Shown here: positions 1 through 8,677 of the stretch, piece by piece
How positions within the stretch are numbered: the stretch's first letter is position 1
Layout: every line of letters begins with the position of its first letter
Assembly (NCBI RefSeq): GCF_017741815.1
Contig: NZ_JAGHMF010000003.1
Coordinates: 310,001 to 374,000 of the forward strand
Length of the DNA: 64,000 nucleotides
Origin: Rhizobium sp. 16-488-2b
GTDB lineage: Bacteria; Pseudomonadota; Alphaproteobacteria; Rhizobiales; Rhizobiaceae
Reading direction: 5' to 3'
Made by a program: the position numbers and the translations under genes
The notes under the pieces: model-generated
Databases searched by the model: none
Told to the model about the DNA's origin: nothing
What the model saw: only the letters and a program-made list of their open reading frames with translations

Positions 1-340
1 TCAGCGCATCGAGCTGCATTGCATAGCTCGGCAGCGATTTGACGTTGTCGAGCAAGACTTGCCGGCGCTTCGGCAGGCTCTCCAGCGCGGATGTGTACGG
101 CGCGAGGTAAACGACATCGTTCGCCAGCAGATAGCCGCGCTGGCCTGTCTCCGCATCCTGTACGGTGGTCAGCACGCCGACGATGGCGCTGCGCACGCGG
201 CGCAGCGATGCCGTCTCGTCGGAATATTCGCGGTTCGCCTGGACAAGCCAGAGCGACGAGCCGACGATGCCGAACAGGATGAGGACACCCACGGCAAGCA
301 TGATCAGGCTGGAGCGGAAGAAAGCGGCGGTGGAGGTCAT
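1..340 (-). CDS. CHASE3-domain membrane sensor, N-terminal part only
   Basis: The gene runs off the left edge, so only about the first 113 residues are seen. Reading from the ATG at 338-340, an N-terminal hydrophobic segment (about residues 7-29, SLIMLAVGVLILFGIVGSSL) is followed by a periplasmic region with DAETGQRGYLL near residue 56, the hallmark of the CHASE3 extracellular sensor domain. CHASE3 is usually attached to a histidine kinase, chemoreceptor or diguanylate cyclase; the output domain lies outside the window, so its type cannot be decided. It is transcribed away from the fatty-acid oxidation operon. Confidence 0.75.
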   Translation of the reverse strand, partial: MTSTAAFFRSSLIMLAVGVLILFGIVGSSLWLVQANREYSDETASLRRVRSAIVGVLTTVQDAETGQRGYLLANDVVYLAPYTSALESLPKRRQVLLDNVKSLPSYAMQLDAL

Positions 341-489
341 ACGGCATCCGTTTGGATCAGATTTTAGACATGTACACACAGCTGTGTTCGAAAGATAGCA
401 CCCTTACAGTGTGTTCCTGCAGCGGTTCCCGTGGCGCGCAGGCCTCGTACGCGGCCCTCTTGGCTCACAAATTTGCGATGCAATAAAAT

Positions 490-517
490 TTGACGTTTAC
501 GCAAACGTCAATATTTT
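490..517 (+). promoter_or_regulatory. Promoter with overlapping palindromic operator of the fad operon
   Basis: An inverted repeat TTGACGTTT-N4-AAACGTCAA occupies 490-511. Its left edge is also a good -35 box (TTGACG, 490-495), and a -10-like TATTTT follows at 512-517 after 16 bases. A protein bound here would cover the -35 and spacer. The palindrome is similar in style to operators described for MerR-type (LiuR) regulators of fatty and branched-chain acid catabolism in proteobacteria, but that identification is inference; the regulator gene is not in the window. Confidence 0.55.
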
Positions 518-573
518 GTAAGACACTTGCACAGGCCGGTCCGCCCGGCTGACGAATTGGAGGAATTCGAACG

Positions 574-2370
574 ATGCCAGTCTATAAGGCCCCGGTAAAC
601 GACACGCTTTTCGTGCTGAACGATGTGCTGGGTCTGGAGCGTTACAACAACCTGCCGGGCTTCGCCGACGCCACGCCTGATATGATCGAGGCGATCTTGG
701 GTGAATCCGCCAAGGTGGCCGAGGAAGTGCTTTTCCCGCTGAACTATTCCGGCGACCAGGAAGGCTGCACGCGCAAGGAAGACGGCTCGGTTTCGACGCC
801 GAAGGGTTTCAAGCATGCTTATGACGCCTATTGCGAGGGCGGCTGGACGGGGCTTGCCGTGCCGGAGGAGTTCGGCGGCCAGGGGCTGCCCTACACGCTG
901 CACGCCGCCGTCGGCGAATACACGTCTGCCGCCAACATGTCGCTGATGATGTATCCGGGCCTGACCCAGGGCGCCATCGCTGCCATCATCGTGCATGGTT
1001 CCGATGAGCAGAAGCAGACCTATCTGCCGAAGATGGTCTCCGGCGAATGGTCCGGCACCATGAACCTGACCGAGCCGCATTGCGGCACCGATCTCGGCCT
1101 GCTGCGCACCAAGGCCGTTCCGCAGGCCGATGGCAGCTACAAGCTCTCCGGCCAGAAGATCTTCATCTCCGCCGGCGAACACGACATGTCCGGCAACATC
1201 GTCCACCTCGTTCTCGCCCGCATCGAGGGCGCGCCCGAGGGCACCAAGGGCATCTCGCTCTTCATCGTGCCGAAATTCATGGTCGGTGCTGATGGCACGG
1301 CCGGAGAGCGCAATGGCGTCTCCTGCGGCGCGCTCGAGCACAAGATGGGCATCCACGGCAACGCCACCTGCGTGATGAACTACGACGAGGCGACCGGCTT
1401 CCTGATCGGCGCCGAGAACAAGGGCTTGGCGGCCATGTTCGTGATGATGAACGAGGCCCGCCTCAGCGTCGGCCTGCAGGGGCTGGCGATTGCCGAAATC
1501 GCCTATCAGAACGCCGCCGAATATGCCCGCGAGCGCATCCAGGGCCGCGCGCTCTCTGGAGCCAAGGCGCCGGAGAAAAAGGCCGATCCGATCATCGTTC
1601 ATCCCGATGTGCGCCGCGCGCTGATGACCATCCGCTCGTTCAACGAAGCCGGCCGCGCATTCCTGCTCTGGACCGCGCTGAAATCCGATATTGCCCACCG
1701 CGCGACGGACGAGAAGGAAAAGCAGACGGCCGAGGATATCCTCGGCCTCGTCACCCCGATCCTGAAGGGCGTGATGACCGACAAGGGCTTCGACCACGCC
1801 GTCATGGCCCAGCAGGTCTTCGGCGGCCACGGCTATATCGAAGAGCAGGGCATGAGCCAGTATGTCCGCGATGCCCGTATCGCCATGATCTACGAAGGCG
1901 CCAACGGCATCCAGGCGCTCGACCTCGTCGGCCGCAAGCTCGGCCAGAATGGCGGCCGCGCCGTCATGGCGCTGTTCAAGGAGATCGGCGATTTCTGCGA
2001 GGAAAACCGCAGCGACGAGCAGATGTCCTTCTTCACCAAGAACCTGAAGAAGGGCTTGAACGACGTGCAGGCGGCGACCATGTGGTTCATGCAGCATGCA
2101 ATGGCAAAGCCCGACAATGCCGGCGCCGGCTCGACCGACTACATGCATCTCTTCGGCCTCGTCATTCTCGGCTATATGTGGGCGAAGATGGCCAAGGCCG
2201 CAAACGACGGACTGGCCGCGGGAGAGACCGATCGCGAGGCTTTCCTGCGCAACAAGCTGATCACCGCCCGCTTCTTCATGGAGCGGATCATGCCGGAAAC
2301 GACGCTGCGCAAGGCGCGCATCGAGACCGGCGCGGAAACGATGATGGCATTGAGCGCTGAGGCGTTTTGA
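574..2370 (+). CDS. fadE: Acyl-CoA dehydrogenase (about 600-residue FadE/DmdC-like type)
   Basis: A 598-residue FAD flavoenzyme that should introduce the 2,3-double bond into acyl-CoA, the first step of beta-oxidation in the cytoplasm. The N-terminal cap (about 1-160), the middle beta domain with [13 protein letters not shown] near 165, and the C-terminal helical domain are all present. The catalytic base is probably Glu441 in IYEGANGIQ. The extra C-terminal region (about 465-598) marks the long class that includes 3-methylmercaptopropionyl-CoA dehydrogenases, so substrate chain length is uncertain. It is first in an operon with fadA and fadB, behind the palindromic promoter at 490-517. An RBS-like GGAGGA lies just before the ATG. 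Confidence 0.88.
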   Translation: MPVYKAPVNDTLFVLNDVLGLERYNNLPGFADATPDMIEAILGESAKVAEEVLFPLNYSGDQEGCTRKEDGSVSTPKGFKHAYDAYCEGGWTGLAVPEEFGGQGLPYTLHAAVGEYTSAANMSLMMYPGLTQGAIAAIIVHGSDEQKQTYLPKMVSGEWSGTMNLTEPHCGTDLGLLRTKAVPQADGSYKLSGQKIFISAGEHDMSGNIVHLVLARIEGAPEGTKGISLFIVPKFMVGADGTAGERNGVSCGALEHKMGIHGNATCVMNYDEATGFLIGAENKGLAAMFVMMNEARLSVGLQGLAIAEIAYQNAAEYARERIQGRALSGAKAPEKKADPIIVHPDVRRALMTIRSFNEAGRAFLLWTALKSDIAHRATDEKEKQTAEDILGLVTPILKGVMTDKGFDHAVMAQQVFGGHGYIEEQGMSQYVRDARIAMIYEGANGIQALDLVGRKLGQNGGRAVMALFKEIGDFCEENRSDEQMSFFTKNLKKGLNDVQAATMWFMQHAMAKPDNAGAGSTDYMHLFGLVILGYMWAKMAKAANDGLAAGETDREAFLRNKLITARFFMERIMPETTLRKARIETGAETMMALSAEAF

Positions 2371-2383
2371 CCACTGGTTTTCT

Positions 2384-2519
2384 CTTCTCCCCAACGGGGA
2401 GAAGATGTCCGAAAGGACAGATGAGGGGGCGCCAAGCGCCTTGGCTAGCCGATATGTTTCAGCCTGCGGCCCCCTCATCCGACCCCTTCGGGGCCACCTT
2501 CTCCCCGTGGGGGAGAAGG
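2384..2519. repeat. Palindromic intergenic repeat, copy 1 (RIME/ABC-like)
   Basis: The gap between fadE and fadA is filled by stem-forming sequence. TTCTCCCC-N3-GGGGAGAA starts the element, a small CCGAAAGG hairpin follows, GAGGGG and CCCCTC arms pair across the centre, GACCCC/GGGGCC forms another stem, and CCTTCTCCCC-N2-GGGGGAGAAGG closes it. The same building blocks recur at 3783-3909. Such mosaic palindromes are common between rhizobial genes. Here they would sit inside the operon mRNA. Confidence 0.7.
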
Positions 2520-2573
2520 GAAGTCCGAGGCAAACAATTCACGGCCTAACAGCCGCCAGGGAGACGAGACAGG

Positions 2574-3782
2574 ATGACCGAAGTTTTCATTTACGATCAC
2601 GTCCGCACGCCGCGCGGCCGCGGCAAGAAGGATGGCTCGCTGCACGAGGTGCCGTCGGTGCGCCTTGCGGCGAAAACGCTGGAAGCGCTGCGCGACCGCA
2701 ATGGGCTGAATACCGAAACGGTCGATGACATCATCATGGGCTGCGTCGATCCTGTCATGGAAGCCGGCGCCGTTATTCCGCGCGGTGCGGCATTCGAGGC
2801 CGGCTATTCCATCAAGGCGCCGGGCATGCAGATCTCCCGTTTCTGCGCCTCCGGCCTCGACGCGGTGAATTTCGGTGCTGCCAAGATCGCGCAAGGCGCC
2901 GATGACATCGTCATTGCCGGTGGTGTCGAGAGCATGTCGCGCGTCGGTCTCGGCATGTCGGGCGGCGCATGGTTTATGGACCCGTCGGTCAACTTCCCTG
3001 CTTATTTCATGCCGCAGGGCGTCTCGGCCGATCTGATCGCCACCAAATACGGCTTCAGCCGCGACGACGTCGACGCCTATGCCGTCGAAAGCCAGAAGCG
3101 TGCCGCCACTTCCTGGGAGAAGGGTTACTTCAAGAACTCGGTCATCCCGGTGAAGGATCAGAACGGTCTCGTGATCCTCGACCGTGACGAGCACATGCGC
3201 CCCGGCACCGACATGCAGGCGCTGGCATCGCTCAACCCGTCCTTCCAGATGCCCGGTGAGATGGGCGGCTTCGAGGCCGTCGGCATCCAGGCACATCCGG
3301 AGATCGAGCGGATTAACTACGTGCACCACGCCGGCAATTCGTCGGGCATCGTCGATGGCGCCGCCGCCGTGCTGCTCGGCTCCAAGGCGGGCGGCGAGAG
3401 CATGGGACTGAAGCCCCGCGGCCGCATCAAGGCCTTCGCCAATATCGGCTCTGACCCGGCGCTGATGCTGACCGGCCCTGTCGACGTCACCGAAAAGCTC
3501 TTGAAGCGTTCGGGCATGACGCTCGCCGATATCGATCTCTTCGAACTCAACGAAGCCTTCGCCGCTGTCGTGCTGCGCTACATGCAGGCTTTCGACATTA
3601 ACCACGACAAGATCAACGTCAACGGCGGCGCAATCGCCATGGGCCACCCGCTCGGCGCCACCGGCGCTATGATCCTCGGCACTGTGCTGGACGAGCTGGA
3701 ACGCCGCGATCTCAACACCGCGCTGGTAACGCTCTGCATCGGCGCCGGCATGGGCACGGCGACTGTGATCGAGAGGGTGTAG
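2574..3782 (+). CDS. fadA: Acetyl-CoA C-acyltransferase (3-ketoacyl-CoA thiolase)
   Basis: A 402-residue thiolase that cleaves 3-ketoacyl-CoA with CoA to acetyl-CoA and a shortened acyl-CoA. The nucleophilic Cys91 lies in FCASGLDAV, His358 in [10 protein letters not shown], and the second catalytic Cys388 in CIGAGMG near the C terminus; length and motif spacing are normal for the family. It is the middle gene of the operon, 203 bases after fadE, with a palindromic repeat on each side. A GGGAGACGAGACAGG stretch before the ATG supplies the RBS. A biosynthetic acetyl-CoA acetyltransferase is possible from sequence alone, but the neighbours favour beta-oxidation. Confidence 0.9.
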   Translation: MTEVFIYDHVRTPRGRGKKDGSLHEVPSVRLAAKTLEALRDRNGLNTETVDDIIMGCVDPVMEAGAVIPRGAAFEAGYSIKAPGMQISRFCASGLDAVNFGAAKIAQGADDIVIAGGVESMSRVGLGMSGGAWFMDPSVNFPAYFMPQGVSADLIATKYGFSRDDVDAYAVESQKRAATSWEKGYFKNSVIPVKDQNGLVILDRDEHMRPGTDMQALASLNPSFQMPGEMGGFEAVGIQAHPEIERINYVHHAGNSSGIVDGAAAVLLGSKAGGESMGLKPRGRIKAFANIGSDPALMLTGPVDVTEKLLKRSGMTLADIDLFELNEAFAAVVLRYMQAFDINHDKINVNGGAIAMGHPLGATGAMILGTVLDELERRDLNTALVTLCIGAGMGTATVIERV

Positions 3783-3909
3783 CCCCCTCATCCGACCCTT
3801 CGGGCCACCTTCTCCCCGTGGGGGAGAAGGGAAGGAGCCGCAACGTGGACGATCCTTCTCTCCCCTCGGGGAGAGGGTGGCCGAGCGTAGCGGAGGCCGG
3901 GTGAGGGGG
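3783..3909. repeat. Palindromic intergenic repeat, copy 2 (RIME/ABC-like)
   Basis: This fills most of the fadA-fadB gap and begins directly after the fadA stop codon. CCCCCTCATCCG at the left pairs with CGGGTGAGGGGG at the right end. Inside are CCTTCTCCCC-N2-GGGGGAGAAGG and CTCTCCCC-N1-GGGGAGAG stems. It shares motifs and order with the repeat at 2384-2519, but the central part differs. Confidence 0.7.
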
Positions 3910-3953
3910 CGGTCTGGCACAACAGAGAATTCCACGGGAAGAGGAATCCCATC

Positions 3954-6170
3954 ATGACCAGCTACACCAATTTCACCGTCGAGACCGACGCCGATGGCAT
4001 TGCCCTTGTCACCTGGGACATGCCCGGCAAGTCGATGAACGTCTTCACCTCCGAGGTGATGGACGAACTGAATGCGATCATCGACCAGACGGTGGCAGAC
4101 AGCGCCGTCAAGGGCGTGGTCATCACCTCCGGCAAGTCGAGCTTCTCCGGCGGTGCCGACCTCTCGATGATCAAGGCGATGTTCACCTTCTACAACGAGG
4201 AGAAGGTCAAGGATCCGTCGACCGCCGCGCAAAAGCTCTTCGATCTCGTTGGCCGCATGACAGGCCTGTTCCGCAAGCTGGAAACATCCGGCAAGCCCTG
4301 GGTCTCGGCCATCAACGGCACCTGCATGGGCGGCGCGCTGGAGATGTCGCTTGCCTGCCATGGCCGCGTTGCCTCCAATGCCAAGTCGGTCAAGATCGCG
4401 CTTCCCGAGGTCAAGGTCGGCATCTTCCCGGGTGCCGGCGGCACGCAGCGCGTCGCGCGTCTGGCGGATGCCCAGTCGGCTCTGCAGATGATGACGACCG
4501 GCCAGTCGCTGACGGCTTTGCGCGCCAAGGCGATGAACCTGATCCATCAGGTGGTCGAGCCGGATCAGCTGATTTCAGCTGCCAAGCAGATGATCAAGGA
4601 CGGCCTGAAGCCGATCGCTCCCTGGGATGAAAAGGGCTTCAAGGCCCCGGGCGGCGGCATCTGGACGCCGGCAGCAGCCCAGCTTTGGCCGGCCGCTCCC
4701 GCGATCCTGCGCCGCGAAACGGCGGGCAACTATCCCGGCGCGCTCGCCATCCTGAAATCCGTCTATGAGGGCCTGCAGGTTCCCTTCGATACGGCGCTCA
4801 AGATCGAGCAGCGCTATTTCACGCAAGTGCTGCAGACCACCGAAGCATTCTCGATGATCCGTTCCCTCTTCATCTCCATGCAGGAGCTTGGCAAAGGGGC
4901 CCGCCGCCCCGCCGGCATCGCAAAGACGGAGCTGAAGAAGGTGGGTGTCGTCGGCGCCGGTTTCATGGGGGCGTCGATCGCCTACGTGACCGCCGCCGCC
5001 GGCATTCCCGTCACCCTTATCGATCGCGACATGGAAGCCGCGACCAAGGGCAAGTCCGTCTCCGAAGGCCTGGTGAAGGACTCGGTCGGTAAGGGCCGCC
5101 TGACGCAGGATGAGGGCGCCGCACTTCTGGCGCGCATCACGCCGTCGGCCGATTATGCCGATCTCGCCGACGTCAATCTCGTCATCGAGGCCGTCTTCGA
5201 GGATCGCGACGTCAAGAAGGCCGTGATCGAGGCTGTCGAGGCCGTGCTGCCCGAAGGCGCGATCTTCGCTTCCAACACCTCGACGCTGCCGATCTCGGGC
5301 CTCGCGAAAAACTCGAAGCGGCCGGTCGATTTCATCGGCGTGCACTTCTTCTCGCCGGTCGAAAAGATGATGCTGACCGAAGTCATCCTCGGCAAGGAAA
5401 CCGGCGACAAGGCGCTGGCCGTGGCGCTCGACTATGTCGCCGCCATCAGGAAGACGCCGATCGTCGTCAACGACACGCGCGGCTTCTTCGTCAACCGCTG
5501 CGTCTTCCGCTACATCCACGAAGCCTATGACATGCTGATCGAGGGCGTGCCGCCGGCGATGATCGAAAACGCCGCCAAGATGGCCGGCATGCCGGTTGGT
5601 CCGCTGTCGCTCAACGACGAGGTGGCGATCGATCTCAGCCAGAAGATCCTGAAGGCGACCGTTGCCGACCTCGGCGAAGCCGCCGTCGATCCGAGGCACC
5701 TGGCGCTGATCAACAAGATGGTCGACGAACTCGACCGCCGCGGCCGCAAGAACGGCAAGGGCTTCTATGACTATCCGGCCAAGCCCGCCAAGAAGTCGCT
5801 CTGGCCGGAGCTGAAGACCTTCTATCCGCAGAAGAAGGCCGACGAGATCGATGTCGAGGTGCTGAAACAGCGCTTCCTCGTCACCATCGCGCTCGAGGCC
5901 GCGCGCACCATGGAAGAAGGCATCGTCACCGATCCGCGCGAGGCTGATGTCGGCTCCATCCTCGGCTTCGGCTTCGCGCCCTATACCGGCGGCGTGCTTT
6001 CCTACATCGATGGCATGGGGCCGAAGAGTTTCGTGGCACTCTGCGAGAGGTTAGCCGCCTCTTACGGACCACACTTCGCGCCGACCGCGCTGCTGAAGGA
6101 CATGGCAGCCAAGGGCGAGACTTTCTACGGCCGATTCGACCCTTATGCCGGTGCGAAGGCAGCGGCCTGA
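3954..6170 (+). CDS. fadB: Fatty oxidation complex alpha subunit: enoyl-CoA hydratase / 3-hydroxyacyl-CoA dehydrogenase
   Basis: A 738-residue bifunctional enzyme for the second and third beta-oxidation steps. The N-terminal crotonase domain (about 1-190) has the oxyanion-hole stretch NGTCMGGALEMS and the GAGGTQR motif. The NAD-binding Rossmann domain starts near 330 with GVVGAGFMGASIA. The dehydrogenase histidine is His464 in GVHFFSPVEKMM, and two C-terminal dehydrogenase domains follow (about 505-720). The ATG at 3954 is preceded by GGGAAGAGGAA. It probably forms a complex with the fadA product. The domain plan fits both FadB and FadJ naming. Confidence 0.9.
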   Translation: MTSYTNFTVETDADGIALVTWDMPGKSMNVFTSEVMDELNAIIDQTVADSAVKGVVITSGKSSFSGGADLSMIKAMFTFYNEEKVKDPSTAAQKLFDLVGRMTGLFRKLETSGKPWVSAINGTCMGGALEMSLACHGRVASNAKSVKIALPEVKVGIFPGAGGTQRVARLADAQSALQMMTTGQSLTALRAKAMNLIHQVVEPDQLISAAKQMIKDGLKPIAPWDEKGFKAPGGGIWTPAAAQLWPAAPAILRRETAGNYPGALAILKSVYEGLQVPFDTALKIEQRYFTQVLQTTEAFSMIRSLFISMQELGKGARRPAGIAKTELKKVGVVGAGFMGASIAYVTAAAGIPVTLIDRDMEAATKGKSVSEGLVKDSVGKGRLTQDEGAALLARITPSADYADLADVNLVIEAVFEDRDVKKAVIEAVEAVLPEGAIFASNTSTLPISGLAKNSKRPVDFIGVHFFSPVEKMMLTEVILGKETGDKALAVALDYVAAIRKTPIVVNDTRGFFVNRCVFRYIHEAYDMLIEGVPPAMIENAAKMAGMPVGPLSLNDEVAIDLSQKILKATVADLGEAAVDPRHLALINKMVDELDRRGRKNGKGFYDYPAKPAKKSLWPELKTFYPQKKADEIDVEVLKQRFLVTIALEAARTMEEGIVTDPREADVGSILGFGFAPYTGGVLSYIDGMGPKSFVALCERLAASYGPHFAPTALLKDMAAKGETFYGRFDPYAGAKAAA

Positions 6171-6192
6171 CCGGTCTTTCCATGCGTATGAT

Positions 6193-6216
6193 CGGGCTGG
6201 CTTTTAAGCCTGCCCG
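6193..6216 (+). terminator. Hairpin after fadB
   Basis: CGGGC-T-GGCTT and AAGCC-T-GCCCG form a stem with a two-base apex, 22 bases after the fadB stop codon. No run of T follows, so it may end transcription weakly or only protect the mRNA 3' end. Confidence 0.4.
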
Positions 6217-6448
6217 GTCGCCCCCAGAATTCATCGATGAATTCATCGATCCGGGCATCTCTGGTCGCTAAAGTTGCCTTGCCAGAGACACAATTACCAC
6301 GTAAAAGCCTCGCATCGATCTTGCTAGATGAACTTTGTTACGGCCGCTCGTGCTGTTGCTCGCGAACTTCCTCCAAAATCGGTTTCCATCGCATGCTGGC
6401 TTTGTTCGGTGTGCACCATCTATGTACGATTTATAAAAGGATATCGTC

Positions 6449-6658
6449 ATGAGCACAGGTACTGTTAAGTGGTTCAACGCAACCAAGGGCTACGGCTTCA
6501 TTCAGCCGGACGACGGTTCTGCCGACGTTTTCGTTCACATCTCTGCTGTTGAGCGCGCCGGCATGCGCGAACTCAAGGACGGCCAGAAGCTGTCTTACGA
6601 GCTCGTTGCCGACAAGCGTTCGGGCAAGATGTCCGCAGACCGTCTGCAGGCTGCTTAA
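6449..6658 (+). CDS. cspA: Cold-shock-domain protein (CspA family)
   Basis: A 69-residue single OB-fold protein that binds single-stranded RNA and DNA. Both RNA-binding motifs are present: RNP1 as KGYGFI (about residues 13-18) and RNP2 as VFVHIS (about 28-33), and the start [10 protein letters not shown] is typical. It stands alone, with an RBS (AAAAGGA) 8 bases before the ATG, a 278-base gap upstream and an intrinsic terminator downstream. The leader is long enough to carry cold-responsive mRNA structure, but none could be shown by eye. Rhizobia carry several csp paralogues, so the exact symbol is uncertain. Confidence 0.92.
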   Translation: MSTGTVKWFNATKGYGFIQPDDGSADVFVHISAVERAGMRELKDGQKLSYELVADKRSGKMSADRLQAA

Positions 6659-6698
6659 GTTTCGAGTATATCGTCTCCGGTTCGCCGGGACGAACGAA

Positions 6699-6723
6699 AG
6701 GTCGGGTTCGCCCGGCCTTTTTT
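6699..6723 (+). terminator. Rho-independent terminator of cspA
   Basis: AGGTCGGG-TTCG-CCCGGCCT forms an 8-bp stem (one T-G pair) capped by a UUCG-type tetraloop and followed by a run of T. It lies 40 bases after the cspA stop, and could also serve the convergent MFS gene ending at 6742. Confidence 0.85.
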
Positions 6724-6741
6724 GTTGCCCGCTTTTGCGGT

Positions 6742-7941
6742 TCAGGCGGCGATCCGCTGCGCCTTCGCGCGATCCGCCCTCAGGCCGAGAAAGCCGATCC
6801 AGGTGACCAGAATGATCGCCGTCGCATAGATATCCGTGGTCAGCTGGTAGCCGAGCGACTTTGCCAGGAAACCGGCGAGAATGGCCGGCAGGCTGAAGGC
6901 CAGATGGCTCTGGATATAGAAGGCCGATAGCAGTTCGGCGCGCTCGTCCGGCTTGGCAAGCGGCATGATCGTGCCCATCGCGCCGAGGAAGTTGGTGCCG
7001 AAGCCGACACCGGTCAGCAACGTTCCGAGAAGCAGCAGCGGCACGCTGGCAAGGTGCACGCCCGCAACCACCGTGAGCACGCCGAGCGTTGTCGCCATCG
7101 TGCCGAAGGCGAGGTTGCCGTTGGCCGATTTGGCGCGCCTCAGATAGACGGCGACCGCCCCCGAGACCATCAGCGCCGTCACCACCGAGCCGCCTGTCAG
7201 CGGCGCATGGCTGCCTGTGGTGCTCACCACCAGCGACGGCACGAGCGAGAGATAGAAGCCGCCAAGCGTCCAGTTGGCGATGTTGATCGGCGTGACCAGC
7301 GCAAGCGGCCGCCGCACCTGCGGCGGGATGGCGACACGCGGCTTCAGCGAGGCCCAGACACCCGGGCGGGTGGAAGCCGTCTCGCTGGTTGCCCAGATCG
7401 CGCCGGCCTGAATGACGAAGGCGACGAGCAGGATCGCGTAGACAAGATGTAGCGGAAACGGCCCATACTGGATCAGCGCGCTGGTTCCGAAAGCGCCGAT
7501 CGCCATGCCGGATAGCGGCGCGATCGAATTCACCAGCTGCCCCTTGGCCTTATCGACATCGACGAGGGCCGCGCCAATCGACGCGCCGGCGATCCCTGTC
7601 GCCAGCCCCTGCATGATCCGCGCCGCGATCAGCCACTCCGGCCCGCTGGCGGCGGCAAACAGCGCCATGGCGATGATCTCGAGCACCAGCGCCGAAAAGA
7701 TCACAGGCTTGCGGCCGAGATGGTCGGAGATCGAGCCGGCGATCAATAGCGCAAGCAGCAGCGCGAAGGCATAGACCGCGAAGATGACGGTGATCAGCAC
7801 GGGAGAGACGGCGAAGTTCTCCTGGTAGATCCGGTAAAGCGGCGTCGGCGCCGCCGAGGCGCCGAAGAAGGTGGCAAGCGTCACCGCGTGAAAACGGATG
7901 GGGTTTGACTTCGTCTCTATGGATTTGCCGGGCGCGGGCAT
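6742..7941 (-). CDS. MFS transporter
   Basis: A 399-residue inner-membrane protein with about 12 predicted hydrophobic helices. The loop between helices 2 and 3 carries SDHLGRKPVI, a good match to the major facilitator motif GxxxDRxGRR. It is probably a proton-driven exporter; the substrate cannot be read from sequence. It diverges from the TetR-type regulator at 8081, and the two share a 139-base gap with a short palindrome. That layout is typical of a drug or metabolite efflux pump repressed by its neighbour. The start at 7941 has a GGAGCTT stretch 8-14 bases upstream. Confidence 0.85.
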   Translation of the reverse strand: MPAPGKSIETKSNPIRFHAVTLATFFGASAAPTPLYRIYQENFAVSPVLITVIFAVYAFALLLALLIAGSISDHLGRKPVIFSALVLEIIAMALFAAASGPEWLIAARIMQGLATGIAGASIGAALVDVDKAKGQLVNSIAPLSGMAIGAFGTSALIQYGPFPLHLVYAILLVAFVIQAGAIWATSETASTRPGVWASLKPRVAIPPQVRRPLALVTPINIANWTLGGFYLSLVPSLVVSTTGSHAPLTGGSVVTALMVSGAVAVYLRRAKSANGNLAFGTMATTLGVLTVVAGVHLASVPLLLLGTLLTGVGFGTNFLGAMGTIMPLAKPDERAELLSAFYIQSHLAFSLPAILAGFLAKSLGYQLTTDIYATAIILVTWIGFLGLRADRAKAQRIAA

Positions 7942-8003
7942 ATATAAGCTCCTTAAAGCTAAGTCGTTGCGTTAGTCCGATGTAGGGCAGGCGCGCGCTA
8001 AAA

Positions 8004-8016
8004 GCAAATAATTTGC
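8004..8016. promoter_or_regulatory. Short palindrome between the MFS and TetR genes
   Basis: GCAAAT-A-ATTTGC is a perfect inverted repeat in the shared promoter region of two divergent genes. A second, looser CTAA-N9-TTAG repeat lies about 30 bases to the left. Either could be the site bound by the TetR-type product; which one is not known. Confidence 0.4.
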
Positions 8017-8080
8017 GTTAATGGATCGCTCAAAGTTTTTGAACCATGGCGCGCTCGGGAGGCCAAAGGTCGGTTAGTCA

Positions 8081-8677
8081 ATGCCAGCAAAAGAAAATCT
8101 CCGCCCCGGCGGGCGCAGCGCCCGCGTTCAGGCCTCCGTCCACAATGCCGTCCGGTTGCTTCTGAAGACGATGGACCGCGCAGACGTCACCATCCCGCTG
8201 ATCGCGGCCGAGGCAGGCGTCACGCCCTCGACGATCTACCGCCGTTGGGGCGAGCTGCAGGAATTGTTGGCCGATGTCGCCGTCGAGCGCCTTCGCCCCG
8301 ACATGCTGCCGATCGACACTGGCAGCGCCCGCGGCGATCTGGAGGTGTGGACTGAGCAATATTGCGAGGAGATGTCGTCGGGCATCGGCCGCGACATGAT
8401 GCGCGACGTGCTGGCCGCTCAGGACAACGCCAACGCCTGCAAGTGCGATGCCTTCACCCGCGAACAGATCGCGCTGATCGCGGAGCGCGCGCATGCCCGT
8501 GGCGAGGCGTTTCCCGATATCGATGCGGTCATGGATGGCGTCGTCGCCCCCATCATTTACCGCATCCTCTTTGGCGACCAGCCCTCGATCGAGCGCGTGC
8601 GCGACCTCGTCACGAACGTTCTGACAGCCACGCCTACTCGGCCGCCGCAGCCCGTTTCTGCGCCGATATCTGCGTGA
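8081..8677 (+). CDS. TetR/AcrR family transcriptional regulator
   Basis: A 198-residue protein with a TetR-like helix-turn-helix at about residues 39-70 (IPLIAAEAGVTPSTIYRRWG). The rest is a helical ligand-binding domain of the usual size with no recognisable ligand signature. It is likely a repressor of the divergent MFS transporter and perhaps of itself. The 3' end overlaps the sensor kinase gene on the other strand by 44 bases, so the two transcripts are antisense to each other at their ends. Confidence 0.87.
   Translation: MPAKENLRPGGRSARVQASVHNAVRLLLKTMDRADVTIPLIAAEAGVTPSTIYRRWGELQELLADVAVERLRPDMLPIDTGSARGDLEVWTEQYCEEMSSGIGRDMMRDVLAAQDNANACKCDAFTREQIALIAERAHARGEAFPDIDAVMDGVVAPIIYRILFGDQPSIERVRDLVTNVLTATPTRPPQPVSAPISA

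Noticed and set aside
508..2478. 656-codon open frame on the minus strand
   Set aside because: It lies entirely opposite fadE, which has clear motifs. Long antisense frames are common in GC-rich coding DNA, and its translation shows Ala/Arg/His-rich shadow composition.
2475..4547. 690-codon minus-strand frame across fadA and fadB
   Set aside because: Shadow of two well-defined genes and of the palindromic repeats; no domain recognised.
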